Assembly (NCBI RefSeq): GCF_001513965.1 | Contig: NZ_KQ948034.1 | Span: 1-64,000 of the forward strand | Direction: 5' to 3' | DNA: 64,000 nucleotides | From: Streptomyces cellostaticus | GTDB lineage: Bacteria > Actinomycetota > Actinomycetes > Streptomycetales > Streptomycetaceae | Shown here: piece after piece, positions 49,467 through 58,534 of the stretch | How the letters are laid out: the number at the start of each line of letters is the position of its first letter | Numbering within the stretch: the first letter of the stretch is position 1 | Program-made: the position numbers and the translations under genes | Notes under the pieces: generated by a model | Seen by the model: the letters and a program-made list of their open reading frames with translations, nothing else | What the model was told of the DNA's origin: nothing | Database searches by the model: none

Positions 49467-50714
49467 CTAGGCGTTGCCGGCGCCGCGCCGCAGCACGAGC
49501 GCCGAGTTCGACCCCATGAGCCCGCGGCTGAGCACCAGCGCCGTACGCAGCTCGGCGACGCGGGCGCGGCCGGTGACGAGGTCGAGGTCGTGGCAGACGT
49601 CGAAGACGTTCGGCGTGGGCGGGATCAGTCCGTGCTCCATCGCGAGCACGGCCGCCGCGGTGTCCAGCACGGGCGCCGCGCAGTAGCCCCGGCCGATGCC
49701 GGTCTTCGGCGCCGTGACCGGCACCCGGGTGCCGTGCGCGCCGAGGGCGTCGGCGAGCGCGAGCGCCTCGGCGCGGTCCGCCTCCGGCACCCCGAGGGCG
49801 TCGGCGAAGACGACGTCGACCTCCTCGGGCGCGCAGCCGGCCTCGTCCAGCGCCTGCCGGACGGCGTGGGCCAGGCCGCCTCGGGACTCCGCCCAGCGGG
49901 AGGCGCCGGTGAAGGTGGCCGCGTGCCCGGCGACGAGGGCGCGGACGTCCGCACCGCGCTCCCGCGCGGCCTGCTCCGCCTCCACCACGAGCATCGCGCC
50001 GCCCTCGGCGGGCACGAAGCCGCAGGCGGCCTCCGTGAACGGGCGGTAGGCGCGGGACGGGTCGGCCGCACAGCTCAGCTCCTGGTAGCCGAGCTGGCAG
50101 ACCACCGAGTACGGCGCCAGCGGCGCCTCGGTGGAGCCGGCCACGATCACATCGGTGCCGCGCCGCACCGCCCGCGCCGCGTGCGCGAGGGCGTCCAGGC
50201 CGCCGGCCTCGTCGGAGGCGACGACCGAACAGGGGCCCTTGAACCCCCGGCGGATGGAGATCTGGCCAGTGCTCGCGGCGTAGAACCAGGCGATGGACTG
50301 GTACGGGCCGACGAACCGGCTGCCCTTGCCCCACAGCTGCTGGAGCTCGCGCTGGCCGAACGCACCGCCGCCGGACCCCGCGGCGGTGACCACCCCGATG
50401 GAGTACGGCTCCTCGGAGGTGTCGGCCTGCCCGAGCCGGGCGTCGTCCAGTGCGAAGTCCGCCGCGGCCATGGCGAAGTGGGTGAACCGGTCGGTCTGGA
50501 CGAGGAACCGCTCCTCGATCGTCGCCGCCGGCTCGAAGGCACGGACCTCGCCGGCCACCTTCAGCGGAAGGTGCTCGCAGCCCTCGCGGGTGACCCGGTC
50601 GAGGACGCTGAGGCCTTCCTGGGTGGCCTTCCAGAAGGTGTCGGTGCTGGTCCCGTTGGGCGCGACCACCCCGATACCGGTGATGGCCGCGCGCCGTTCA
50701 TGCGGAGCGCTCAT
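49467..50714 (-). CDS. whiE-ORFIV: WhiE ORFIV, KS-beta / chain-length factor
   Basis: The 415-residue protein has the ketosynthase fold (AAITGIGVVAPNG, VTAPKTGIGRGYCAAPVLDTAAA) but no active-site Cys: the KS-alpha sequence STGCTSGLDA reads ASDEAGGLDA, placing Glu169 where most chain-length factors have Gln. The KS His residues are also altered. It forms the heterodimer with ORFIII and sets chain length. Only 7 bases separate the KS-alpha stop from its start. Confidence 0.94.
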   Translation of the reverse strand: MSAPHERRAAITGIGVVAPNGTSTDTFWKATQEGLSVLDRVTREGCEHLPLKVAGEVRAFEPAATIEERFLVQTDRFTHFAMAAADFALDDARLGQADTSEEPYSIGVVTAAGSGGGAFGQRELQQLWGKGSRFVGPYQSIAWFYAASTGQISIRRGFKGPCSVVASDEAGGLDALAHAARAVRRGTDVIVAGSTEAPLAPYSVVCQLGYQELSCAADPSRAYRPFTEAACGFVPAEGGAMLVVEAEQAARERGADVRALVAGHAATFTGASRWAESRGGLAHAVRQALDEAGCAPEEVDVVFADALGVPEADRAEALALADALGAHGTRVPVTAPKTGIGRGYCAAPVLDTAAAVLAMEHGLIPPTPNVFDVCHDLDLVTGRARVAELRTALVLSRGLMGSNSALVLRRGAGNA

Positions 50715-50721
50715 CGTGTCC

Positions 50722-51981
50722 TCACTCCCTCGTCCGGGTCAGAACCACCGCGGACTGGAAACCCCCGAACCCGCTGCCCACGGACAGGACGCTGGTCAGC
50801 TTCCGTTCGCGGGCGACACGCGGGACGTAGTCCAGGTCGCACTCGGGGTCGGGGGTCTCGTAGTTCGCGGTCGGGGGTACGACCTGCTTGGCGAGGGCCA
50901 GCACACAGGCGACCACCTCGATGGCCCCGATCGCCCCGAGGGAGTGCCCCACCATCGACTTGATGGAGCTCATGGGGGTGTCGTAGGCGTGGTGGCCGAG
51001 CGCCCGCTTCACGGCCGCCGTCTCGTGGCGGTCGTTCTGCCGGGTGCCGGAGCCGTGTGCGTTGACGTAGTCGATGGCCGTCGGGTCGAGCCGGGCGTGG
51101 TCGAGTGCGCTGTCGATCGCCCGGGCCATCTCCAGGCCCTCGCTGGTCAGGCCGGTCATGTGGTAGGCGTTGCCGAAGGTGGCGTAGCCGCCCAGTTCGC
51201 AGTACACGTGCGCGCCGCGGGCCCGCGCGTGTTCCAGCTCCTCCAGGACGAGCACCGCACCGCCCTCGCCCATGACGAAGCCGTCACGGTGGTTGTCGAA
51301 GGGCCGGGAGGCGTGTGCCGGGTCGTCGTTGTTCGGGGACGTGGCCTTGATCGCGTCGAAGCACGCCATGGTGATCGGGGAGATCGGCGAGTCCGACGCT
51401 CCGGCTATGCAGATGTCGGCCCTGCCCTCCTCGACGGTGTGGAAGGCGTACCCGACCGCGTCCAGGCCCGAGGTGCAGCCGGTGGAGACGGTCTGCACCG
51501 GACCCTGGGCGCCGAAACGTTCCGCCACCGCGGAGGCGACCGTGCTCGGGGAGAACGCCCGGTGCAGATGCGCCTGCGCCTCCCGGTGGTCGACGTCCCA
51601 GCGCTGCCCGCGGTGGCTCACCAGGACGTAGTCGTGCTCCAGGCGGGTGGTGCCGCCGACCGCGGTGCCCACCGACACCCCGACCCGCCAGGGATCCTCC
51701 CCGGCCAGGTCGAGACCCGAGTCCAGGACCGCCTCTTCCCCGGCGACCAGGGCGAACTGGATGTACCGGTCCGCCCGCGCGGCCTGTTCCGCGTCCAGGC
51801 CGTACGCCGCCGGGTCGAAGTCGCACTCGGCGGCGATCTGCGACCTGAGCCCCGTGGGATCGAAGAAGGTTATGCCCCGCGTCGCGGTCCGGCCGTCGGC
51901 AAGCAGATCCCAGAATGCCGGTACGCCGATGCCGCCCGGAGCAACGATGCCTATGCCAGTGACCGCCACGCGCCGGGTCAT
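50722..51981 (-). CDS. whiE-ORFIII: WhiE ORFIII, KS-alpha ketosynthase
   Basis: The 419-residue protein is a complete type II polyketide ketosynthase: C169 in TVSTGCTSGLDAVG, H in VNAHGSGTRQNDRHE, and K/H in SSIKSMVGHSLGAIGAIE, with the C-terminal SVGSGFGGFQSAVVLTR. It joins malonyl units on the ACP together with the chain-length factor. Its ATG overlaps the cupin stop by four bases. Confidence 0.96.
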   Translation of the reverse strand: MTRRVAVTGIGIVAPGGIGVPAFWDLLADGRTATRGITFFDPTGLRSQIAAECDFDPAAYGLDAEQAARADRYIQFALVAGEEAVLDSGLDLAGEDPWRVGVSVGTAVGGTTRLEHDYVLVSHRGQRWDVDHREAQAHLHRAFSPSTVASAVAERFGAQGPVQTVSTGCTSGLDAVGYAFHTVEEGRADICIAGASDSPISPITMACFDAIKATSPNNDDPAHASRPFDNHRDGFVMGEGGAVLVLEELEHARARGAHVYCELGGYATFGNAYHMTGLTSEGLEMARAIDSALDHARLDPTAIDYVNAHGSGTRQNDRHETAAVKRALGHHAYDTPMSSIKSMVGHSLGAIGAIEVVACVLALAKQVVPPTANYETPDPECDLDYVPRVARERKLTSVLSVGSGFGGFQSAVVLTRTRE

Positions 51982-52451
51982 GACCGAACCTGACCTCGGT
52001 CGGCCGCGCAGGCGGCACCCGCCGGCGTCGGCTCGGTGAGCACCGCGGCGGCGCCGATCACCTCGGTCTCCTCGGTGTCGACATGGCCGAGCTGCGGCCG
52101 CGGGGCCAGCGGACCCAGGTGGAAGACGATCCGCGCCTCCACCTTGCCGACGTTGCGGAAACGGTGCCGCAGGTAGGCCGGGATCATCAGACCCTGCTCG
52201 GGCCGCAGCGTGTGCGGCTCACCGTCCAGGTCCACCTCCAGATGCCCGCAGACGACGTAGACGAACTCCTCGGAGTAGGGGTGGTAGTGCTCACCGATGC
52301 GGTCACCGGGCTGCACGATGGCCACGCCCATGAAGCCGCTGGTGGAGCCGACCGTGGCCGGGGTGAGCATGGCGCGCAGGTCGCCACCTCGCCGGACGTT
52401 GGGCTCGACCTCACTGAGGTCCACGATTTTCGGACGGGGTTTGATGGACAA
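51978..52451 (-). CDS. whiE-ORFII: WhiE ORFII, cupin protein
   Basis: The 157-residue single-domain cupin shows the metal-binding pattern GEHYHPYSEEFVYVVCGHLEVDLDGEPHTLRPEQGLMIPAYLRHRFRNVG. Homologues occur in all spore-pigment clusters; in S. coelicolor the corresponding protein (with ORFI) is associated with pigment targeting or modification but the reaction is not settled. It lies between ORFI and KS-alpha. Confidence 0.92.
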   Translation of the reverse strand: MSIKPRPKIVDLSEVEPNVRRGGDLRAMLTPATVGSTSGFMGVAIVQPGDRIGEHYHPYSEEFVYVVCGHLEVDLDGEPHTLRPEQGLMIPAYLRHRFRNVGKVEARIVFHLGPLAPRPQLGHVDTEETEVIGAAAVLTEPTPAGAACAADRGQVRS

Positions 52452-52512
52452 CGTTTCCTCCGTTGAGTGTGCTGCGCTGACGCTTGGCGGTTGGGGGGAC
52501 CCGGCCGCCGGA

Positions 52513-53586
52513 TCAGGCGTCCGGCGACCGGCGGTCGGTGATCAGCTCCATTCGGGCGGCCTCGGCATCGAGCAGCTCCCGCACCTCCGCGGCCGCACGG
52601 GCATCCGGCGGCAGCGCCTCGACGTCCCGCTCGCCGCGCACGTCGACCAGCCGCACCACGACGTCGTCGCGCTGGAAGACCGTGCTGCGCAGGATCGGGC
52701 TCGCCGGATCGTCCGCGGCCGCCGAGTCGGTCCGGGCGAGCAGCTCGGCCAACCGCATCCCGCGGCCGGGCCGGGCCGGGTAGCACAGGGCCTGCCGCAT
52801 CCCCTCCGGCTGGTCGTCCGCGCTCACGTGGTGCACGGCCGGCAGCGCCGCCCGGGTGAAGAAGACCCGGGCCGACTCCTGGTTGTTGAGGTCCCGCTCC
52901 TGCTCCAGGTACGGGTTGATCGCCTCCTCGACGGCCCGCACCTCCGGCTGCCGGGCCACGTGCCGCAGCGCCGCGAGCAGGTCGCCGCGCACCTCGATGG
53001 CCCGCACCACCCGGTTGCCGTGCATGAACAGCGAGGTCCGGCACAGCCGCGTCGTGTCGTCCACGCGGGCCTCGGGCGAGGCGTAGTCCGAGAGGATCTT
53101 CGCGACCTTCTCCTCGGTGCCCGGCCTGACCGTGAAGGTCAGCGCGTGCCGGATCACCCCGTCACCGATGCGCGGGTGAGCCTGCAGCCGGCGCTGCCCG
53201 GACTCGGCGTGACCGGTCTCGCGCACCACGTGGAACCGGAGCGACCGGGTGTCCCGGACGCAGGAGTGCAGCGGCTCCACCATCTGCACGTGCTCCTCGC
53301 TGTTCACCCAGGTGAGGAACGGCGGAGCACTCTCCCACTCGCTCGTGATGAGCCATTGGGATGGATTCTCGATGGACTGGCAGAGTTGATCACTGACATG
53401 ACCGGGAACGGACGCAACCTGGTTGCAGAGCTGCTCGTACGCCTCCAGGAACTGCTGCTGCGCGCCGTCGTGCACGTCGACCAGCAGGACGACCCGGAGC
53501 CGGGAGCCGTCGAACACGGACTGGGAGACACGCTTCGACACCTCACGGGTCAGCGTTCCTGAAAGACGTTCAGACGTCGTGGTCAT
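52513..53586 (-). CDS. whiE-ORFI: WhiE ORFI, SchA/CurD-like protein
   Basis: The 357-residue protein begins with an antibiotic-monooxygenase-like (ABM) ferredoxin fold (LRVVLLVDVHDGAQQQFLEAYEQLCNQVASVPGHVSDQLCQSIENPSQWLITSEWES), followed by a SchA/CurD-like domain (HALTFTVRPGTEEKVAKILSDY ... LCRTSLFMHGNRVVRAIEVRGD) and a related third part. It is the first gene of the minus-strand operon, ATG 53586 behind GAAGGAG. Members are needed for correct pigment colour; the exact activity is not known. Confidence 0.92.
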   Translation of the reverse strand: MTTTSERLSGTLTREVSKRVSQSVFDGSRLRVVLLVDVHDGAQQQFLEAYEQLCNQVASVPGHVSDQLCQSIENPSQWLITSEWESAPPFLTWVNSEEHVQMVEPLHSCVRDTRSLRFHVVRETGHAESGQRRLQAHPRIGDGVIRHALTFTVRPGTEEKVAKILSDYASPEARVDDTTRLCRTSLFMHGNRVVRAIEVRGDLLAALRHVARQPEVRAVEEAINPYLEQERDLNNQESARVFFTRAALPAVHHVSADDQPEGMRQALCYPARPGRGMRLAELLARTDSAAADDPASPILRSTVFQRDDVVVRLVDVRGERDVEALPPDARAAAEVRELLDAEAARMELITDRRSPDA

Positions 53587-53787
53587 CCTGCACACATCTC
53601 CTTCGCGGGGGCAGAGGCGACGCCGGCCGCACCTGACGCGACGGCAGCGTTCCTTGATCCTGTGCCGGTCCCCACAAGCCCGCGACTCGTATGAACCACG
53701 TGGGTGATTGGGCACGCGAAGCAGGCCGCACCGGGCAAGAGAACTCACAGGCGCCCCACACGCGCACCCCTGCCTCTGGAGGCTTCG

Positions 53788-55416
53788 ATGCATCAGAAAG
53801 CCGACCACCGGGTCCCCGTCCTCATCGTGGGCGGCTCCCTGGTGGGCCTGTCCATGTCCGTGTTCCTGGGCCGTCTCGGTGTGCGGCACATGCTCGTCGA
53901 GCGCCACTCCGGGACCTCGATCCACCCCCGCGGCCGCGGCAACAACGTGCGGACGATGGAACTGTTCCGGGTGGCCGGCATCGAGCCGGACATCAAGGCG
54001 GCGGCCTCACTCCTCGCGGACAACCACGGCATCCTGCAGACCCCGACCCTCGTCGGCGACGCGGGCGAATGGCTGTTCAAACAGATCGACCCCGGCGGCG
54101 GACTCGCCCGGTTCAGCCCCACCAGCTGGTGCCTGTGCAGCCAGAACGACCTCGAACCCGTCCTCCTCGACAGCGCCCGGGAACTCGGCGGCGACCTGCG
54201 CTACTTCCACCGGATGGAGTCCTTCGCCCAGGACGCCGACGGAGTGACGGCGACCGTCCTGGACCGCACCACCGAGGAGCGCTGCACCGTCCGCGCGGAC
54301 TACCTCATCGCCGCCGACGGCCCCCGCAGCCCCGTCCGCCACGCCCTCGGCATCGGCCAGACGGGCCCCGGCGACCTCTTCGCCAACGTCAGCGTCACCT
54401 TCCGCTCCGCCGGACTCGCCGAAGTGGTCGGCGACCGCCGCTTCATCTGCTGCTACCTCACCCACCCGGACGCCGACGGCGCCCTGCTCCCCGTCGACAA
54501 CAAGGAACGCTGGGTCTTCCACGCCCCCTGGCACCCCGAGCACGGCGAAACCCTGGACGAATTCACCGAGGAACGCCTCCAGCGCCACATCAGCCGGGCC
54601 GTGGGCGTCCCCGGCCTCGACGTGGAAATCACCGGAAAGGCGTCCTGGCGCGCCGCCGAACGGGTCGCCGACCGCTACTCCTCGGGCCGGGTCTTCCTCG
54701 CCGGCGACTCCGCCCACGAGATGTCCCCGACCGGCGCCTTCGGCTCCAACACCGGCATCCAGGACGCCCACAACCTGGCGTGGAAGCTGGCCGCCGTCCT
54801 GGCCGGCTGGGCCGGCCCGGGCCTGCTCGACTCCTACGACACCGAGCGCCGCCCGGTCGCCCTCGCCACCAGCGCCCGCGCCTCCGCCCGCTCCGTCGAA
54901 CACAGCCACCCCGGCTTCGCACCCGCCCCCGGCGTCGGCGGCGGCAAGCGCGGCGGCATCCTCAACGTCGTCCTCGGCTACCGCTACCCCCACGGCTCCG
55001 GTCCTGAGCAGCCCGTCGTGCCCGAGGGCCTGAACCTGACCGGCGAGCCCGGCACCCGCGCCCCCCACCTGTGGCTGCGCCGCGCCGGACAGCGCCTGTC
55101 CACCCTCGACCTGTACGAACGCTCCCTGGTCCTGCTCACCGACGCCCCGGACGACGCGGGCTGGCACGAGGCGGCCCGCCGCATCGCCGACACGGACGGC
55201 GTACGGCTCGACGCCTACCGGATCGGCCCGGGCGCCGACGCGGACCTGACGTACGACACCGAGGACGGCGACTGGGCCAAGCTCCACGGCACCACCGCCG
55301 ACGGGGCGGTTCTGGTCCGGCCGGACGGGTTCGTGGCGTGGCGGGCGACGGGAGCCGTACCCGATCCGCAGGAGACGCTGCGGCAGGCGCTCCGGACCCT
55401 GCTCCGAACAGCCTGA
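53788..55416 (+). CDS. whiE-ORFVIII: WhiE ORFVIII, FAD-dependent aromatic hydroxylase
   Basis: The 542-residue class A flavoprotein monooxygenase has GxGxxG-like VPVLIVGGSLVGLSMSVFLGRLG, the DG motif YLIAADGPRSPVRHALGI, and GRVFLAGDSAHEMSPTGAFGSNTGIQDAHNLAWKLA, with a thioredoxin-like C-terminus. It hydroxylates the polyketide late in pigment synthesis. It is divergent from ORFI, the same arrangement as in S. coelicolor, where its promoter depends on SigF. GGAGG lies 6 bases before ATG 53788. Confidence 0.95.
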   Translation: MHQKADHRVPVLIVGGSLVGLSMSVFLGRLGVRHMLVERHSGTSIHPRGRGNNVRTMELFRVAGIEPDIKAAASLLADNHGILQTPTLVGDAGEWLFKQIDPGGGLARFSPTSWCLCSQNDLEPVLLDSARELGGDLRYFHRMESFAQDADGVTATVLDRTTEERCTVRADYLIAADGPRSPVRHALGIGQTGPGDLFANVSVTFRSAGLAEVVGDRRFICCYLTHPDADGALLPVDNKERWVFHAPWHPEHGETLDEFTEERLQRHISRAVGVPGLDVEITGKASWRAAERVADRYSSGRVFLAGDSAHEMSPTGAFGSNTGIQDAHNLAWKLAAVLAGWAGPGLLDSYDTERRPVALATSARASARSVEHSHPGFAPAPGVGGGKRGGILNVVLGYRYPHGSGPEQPVVPEGLNLTGEPGTRAPHLWLRRAGQRLSTLDLYERSLVLLTDAPDDAGWHEAARRIADTDGVRLDAYRIGPGADADLTYDTEDGDWAKLHGTTADGAVLVRPDGFVAWRATGAVPDPQETLRQALRTLLRTA

Positions 55417-55427
55417 CCTGCGCAAAC

Positions 55428-55469
55428 GACGAAGGCCACCCGCACATCGAGGTGCGGGTGGCCTTCGTC
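55428..55469. terminator. Two-way terminator between ORFVIII and the tRNA gene
   Basis: A perfect 18-bp stem (55428-55445 with 55452-55469) around ATCGAG. It serves the convergent hydroxylase and tRNA transcripts. Confidence 0.95.
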
Positions 55470-55475
55470 CTGCCG

Positions 55476-55549
55476 AGCCCCCTGTCGGATTCGAACCGAC
55501 GACCTTCGCTTTACAAGAGCGGCGCTCTGACCAGCTGAGCTAAGGAGGC
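55476..55549 (-). tRNA. tRNA-Thr (anticodon TGT)
   Basis: On the minus strand the 74-base gene folds into a full cloverleaf: acceptor GCCTCCT/AGGGGGC, D arm with AGCTCAGCTGGTCAGAGC, anticodon stem CGCTC/AAGCG-type with loop CTTGTAA (TGT reads ACA/ACG), T arm GTCGG-TTCGAAT-CCGAC. CCA is not encoded. It lies at the border of the pigment cluster. Confidence 0.95.
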
Positions 55550-55690
55550 GTGCACACACCGGGGGTGTGTGCCTGTGCAGTGTACCCACGACCCGGGCGG
55601 CCCCTGTCGAAAATTTCCGCGAAGTTCACCGGGCTCCAGGTACTGACATACGACGTGAACGCCAGGTACCGTCCTGACCCAGTCCACCCA

Positions 55691-55706
55691 TGTGGACTAC
55701 ACCAAC
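55691..55706. promoter_or_regulatory. DasR-like operator upstream of msiK
   Basis: TGTGGACTACACCAAC keeps the TGG-CTA-ACCA frame of the dre consensus, with about five departures. It lies 60 bases before the msiK start. Confidence 0.5.
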
Positions 55707-55765
55707 CACCTTCCTACAACGGATCGTCCGGCACGTTCCTGCCGGTAGAAGGGGGCCCATTCACC

Positions 55766-56902
<1,137 letters not shown>

Positions 56903-56936
56903 GCAGCCTGACCAGCGCGCATGCGCCCAGGTTGAC

Positions 56937-56972
56937 GAAAGGGGCCCCGCGGACCGCCGCGGGGCCCCTTTC
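56937..56972 (+). terminator. Terminator of msiK
   Basis: A perfect 16-bp stem GAAAGGGGCCCCGCGG with loop ACCG, followed by GTTG. Confidence 0.95.
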
Positions 56973-57110
56973 GTTGCCGACATATACCCCGGCACAGCGA
57001 TCATTTCGGGCGGCGTGCGTCAACCCCTTACCCAGAAAGAGACGTCACTTCATCGCCCATAAGGGTGACTAAATGTCGCCAAATCATCACCGGGCGCTAC
57101 CCTCACACGC

Positions 57111-57572
57111 GTGAAGCACTCCACCAACCCTCAGACGCGACGCGGCCATCGGGGCGGCCCTGCCCGCCGGATCGGCCGCACTCTCGCCCTCGTCCTGCCC
57201 GTCGTCCTGGTGCTCTCCGGAACCCTCGCGGTCACCCGGGTCAACTGGACGGGAAGCCCCTCCGGCTCGGTGCTCACCGCCTCGGACGTCTCCTCGGCGG
57301 AGGTCTCCAGCAAGGCGGTCCCCCAGGCCCCCCAGGACGTGCTGCGCGAACAGCTGATGTCCGAGCTGCAGCACAGGAACCCGGGGGTGGTCCTCACCCA
57401 CCTCCAGGAGGCGGTCAACGGGCGCCCCTCGCTGGCGAGGCACTGCGCCTCCATCGCCCACGCCCTGGGCAAGGCCGCCGAGCGCATCTACGGCGCCTCG
57501 CGCGCCCAGTCGTACGCCCGCCCGGTCTGTGACACGTCCTTCGCCTCCGGGGTGCTGGCCGCCCATAGCTAA
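57111..57572 (+). CDS. Small exported or membrane-anchored protein
   Basis: The 153-residue product from GTG 57111 has a basic start (TRRGHRGGPARRIGR) and one hydrophobic segment (TLALVLPVVLVLSGTLAVT, about 24-42), then a soluble helical domain with two Cys (LARHCASIAHALGKAAERIYG, YARPVCDTSFASGVL). TACCCT about 12 bases before the start suggests a leaderless transcript. I know no function. Confidence 0.7.
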   Translation: MKHSTNPQTRRGHRGGPARRIGRTLALVLPVVLVLSGTLAVTRVNWTGSPSGSVLTASDVSSAEVSSKAVPQAPQDVLREQLMSELQHRNPGVVLTHLQEAVNGRPSLARHCASIAHALGKAAERIYGASRAQSYARPVCDTSFASGVLAAHS

Positions 57573-57656
57573 GCGCGGTTGGGAAGTAGGTAACGGCTCC
57601 TTAAGGAGCCCGTTGCGGTCGGAATCCCGGCCGGGGCGCCACGTACAGTTCGGGGC

Positions 57657-58388
57657 ATGACCCATCCGAACGCGGCGTCGCGCCCCACTCAAGCCGTCGT
57701 CCTGGCCGGTGGCCAGGGCTCACGGCTGCGTCCCTACACCGACGACCGGCCCAAGCCGATGGTCGAGATCCCCGGCACGGGTACTCCGATCATCGGCCAC
57801 CAGTTGGCCTGGCTCGCCGAAGAGGGCGTGACGGACGTGGTGGTCTCCTGCGGCCACCTCGCCGAGGTCCTGCAGAAGTGGCTGGACTCGACCGACCTGC
57901 CCGTGTCCGTCACCACCGTCGTGGAGACCGAGCCCCTCGGCCGCGGCGGCGGCCTCAAGTACGCCGCCGCGCACCTCCCCCGCCCCGACCGGCCCTGGTA
58001 CGCCACCAACGGCGACATCTGGACCCGCTTCTCCCTGCGGGACATGGCCGACTTCCACACCGAGCGGGACGCTGTCGCCACGCTGGCGCTGGCCCGGCCC
58101 CGGATTCCCTGGGGTGCGGTGAAGACGGACGGCTTCGGGCACATCACCGACTTCATCGAGGCGCCGCCGTCCACCTTTGAGATCAACGCGGGTGTGTACG
58201 TGTTCACGCCCGAGTTCGCCTCGATGCTGCCCGAGCGGGGGGATCACGAGCGGACCACGTTTCCCCGGCTGGCCCGGGAGCGGAAGCTGGCGGGGTTCCC
58301 CATTCCGCAGGGGGCTTACTGGCGGGCCATTGACACCGCCAAGGACCTGACTGAAGCGGCTAAGGAATTGGCGGCTTTGGGGCGGTAG
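57657..58388 (+). CDS. Sugar-nucleotide transferase (NDP-sugar pyrophosphorylase type)
   Basis: The 243-residue GT-A-fold protein has AVVLAGGQGSRLRPYTDDRPKPMVEIPG, the nucleotide-binding signature, and TNGDIWTRFSLRDM with the metal Asp, FIEAPPSTFEINAGVYVF and YWRAIDTAKDL. It lacks the C-terminal beta-helix of GlmU or GlgC, so it resembles short mannose-1-phosphate guanylyl- or glucose-1-phosphate-type transferases. The sugar is not determined. Confidence 0.87.
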   Translation: MTHPNAASRPTQAVVLAGGQGSRLRPYTDDRPKPMVEIPGTGTPIIGHQLAWLAEEGVTDVVVSCGHLAEVLQKWLDSTDLPVSVTTVVETEPLGRGGGLKYAAAHLPRPDRPWYATNGDIWTRFSLRDMADFHTERDAVATLALARPRIPWGAVKTDGFGHITDFIEAPPSTFEINAGVYVFTPEFASMLPERGDHERTTFPRLARERKLAGFPIPQGAYWRAIDTAKDLTEAAKELAALGR

Positions 58389-58389
58389 C

Positions 58390-58461
58390 CGGGTGCTGGT
58401 GGGTGGGGGTTCATCGCGCCCACGCGGCGGAGCCGCATATTGATACAGCGCCGCGCCCCTT
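58390..58461 (-). repeat. Interspersed Streptomyces repeat, copy 3 (inverted)
   Basis: On the minus strand it begins AAGGGGCGCGG, continues CGCTGTATCAATATGCGGCT and CCGCCGCGTGGGCGCGA, and fades at CCCCCACC. It matches copy 1 at 6841 across its length. Confidence 0.75.
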
Positions 58462-58486
58462 GAGTACTCGCAGTCCCGCAAGCCGA

Positions 58487-58519
58487 AAAGGCCCCGTACC
58501 TTCCTGGTACGGGGCCTTT
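58487..58519. terminator. Two-way terminator
   Basis: AAAGGCCCCGTACC pairs perfectly with GGTACGGGGCCTTT around a 5-base loop, between convergent genes. Confidence 0.93.
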
Positions 58520-58534
58520 CCTGTCTGAGGTCGG

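Noticed and set aside
55476..55549. tRNA-Thr as the attachment site of an integrated island
   Set aside because: No integrase gene and no second copy of the tRNA 3' end were seen in the window, so integration cannot be claimed.
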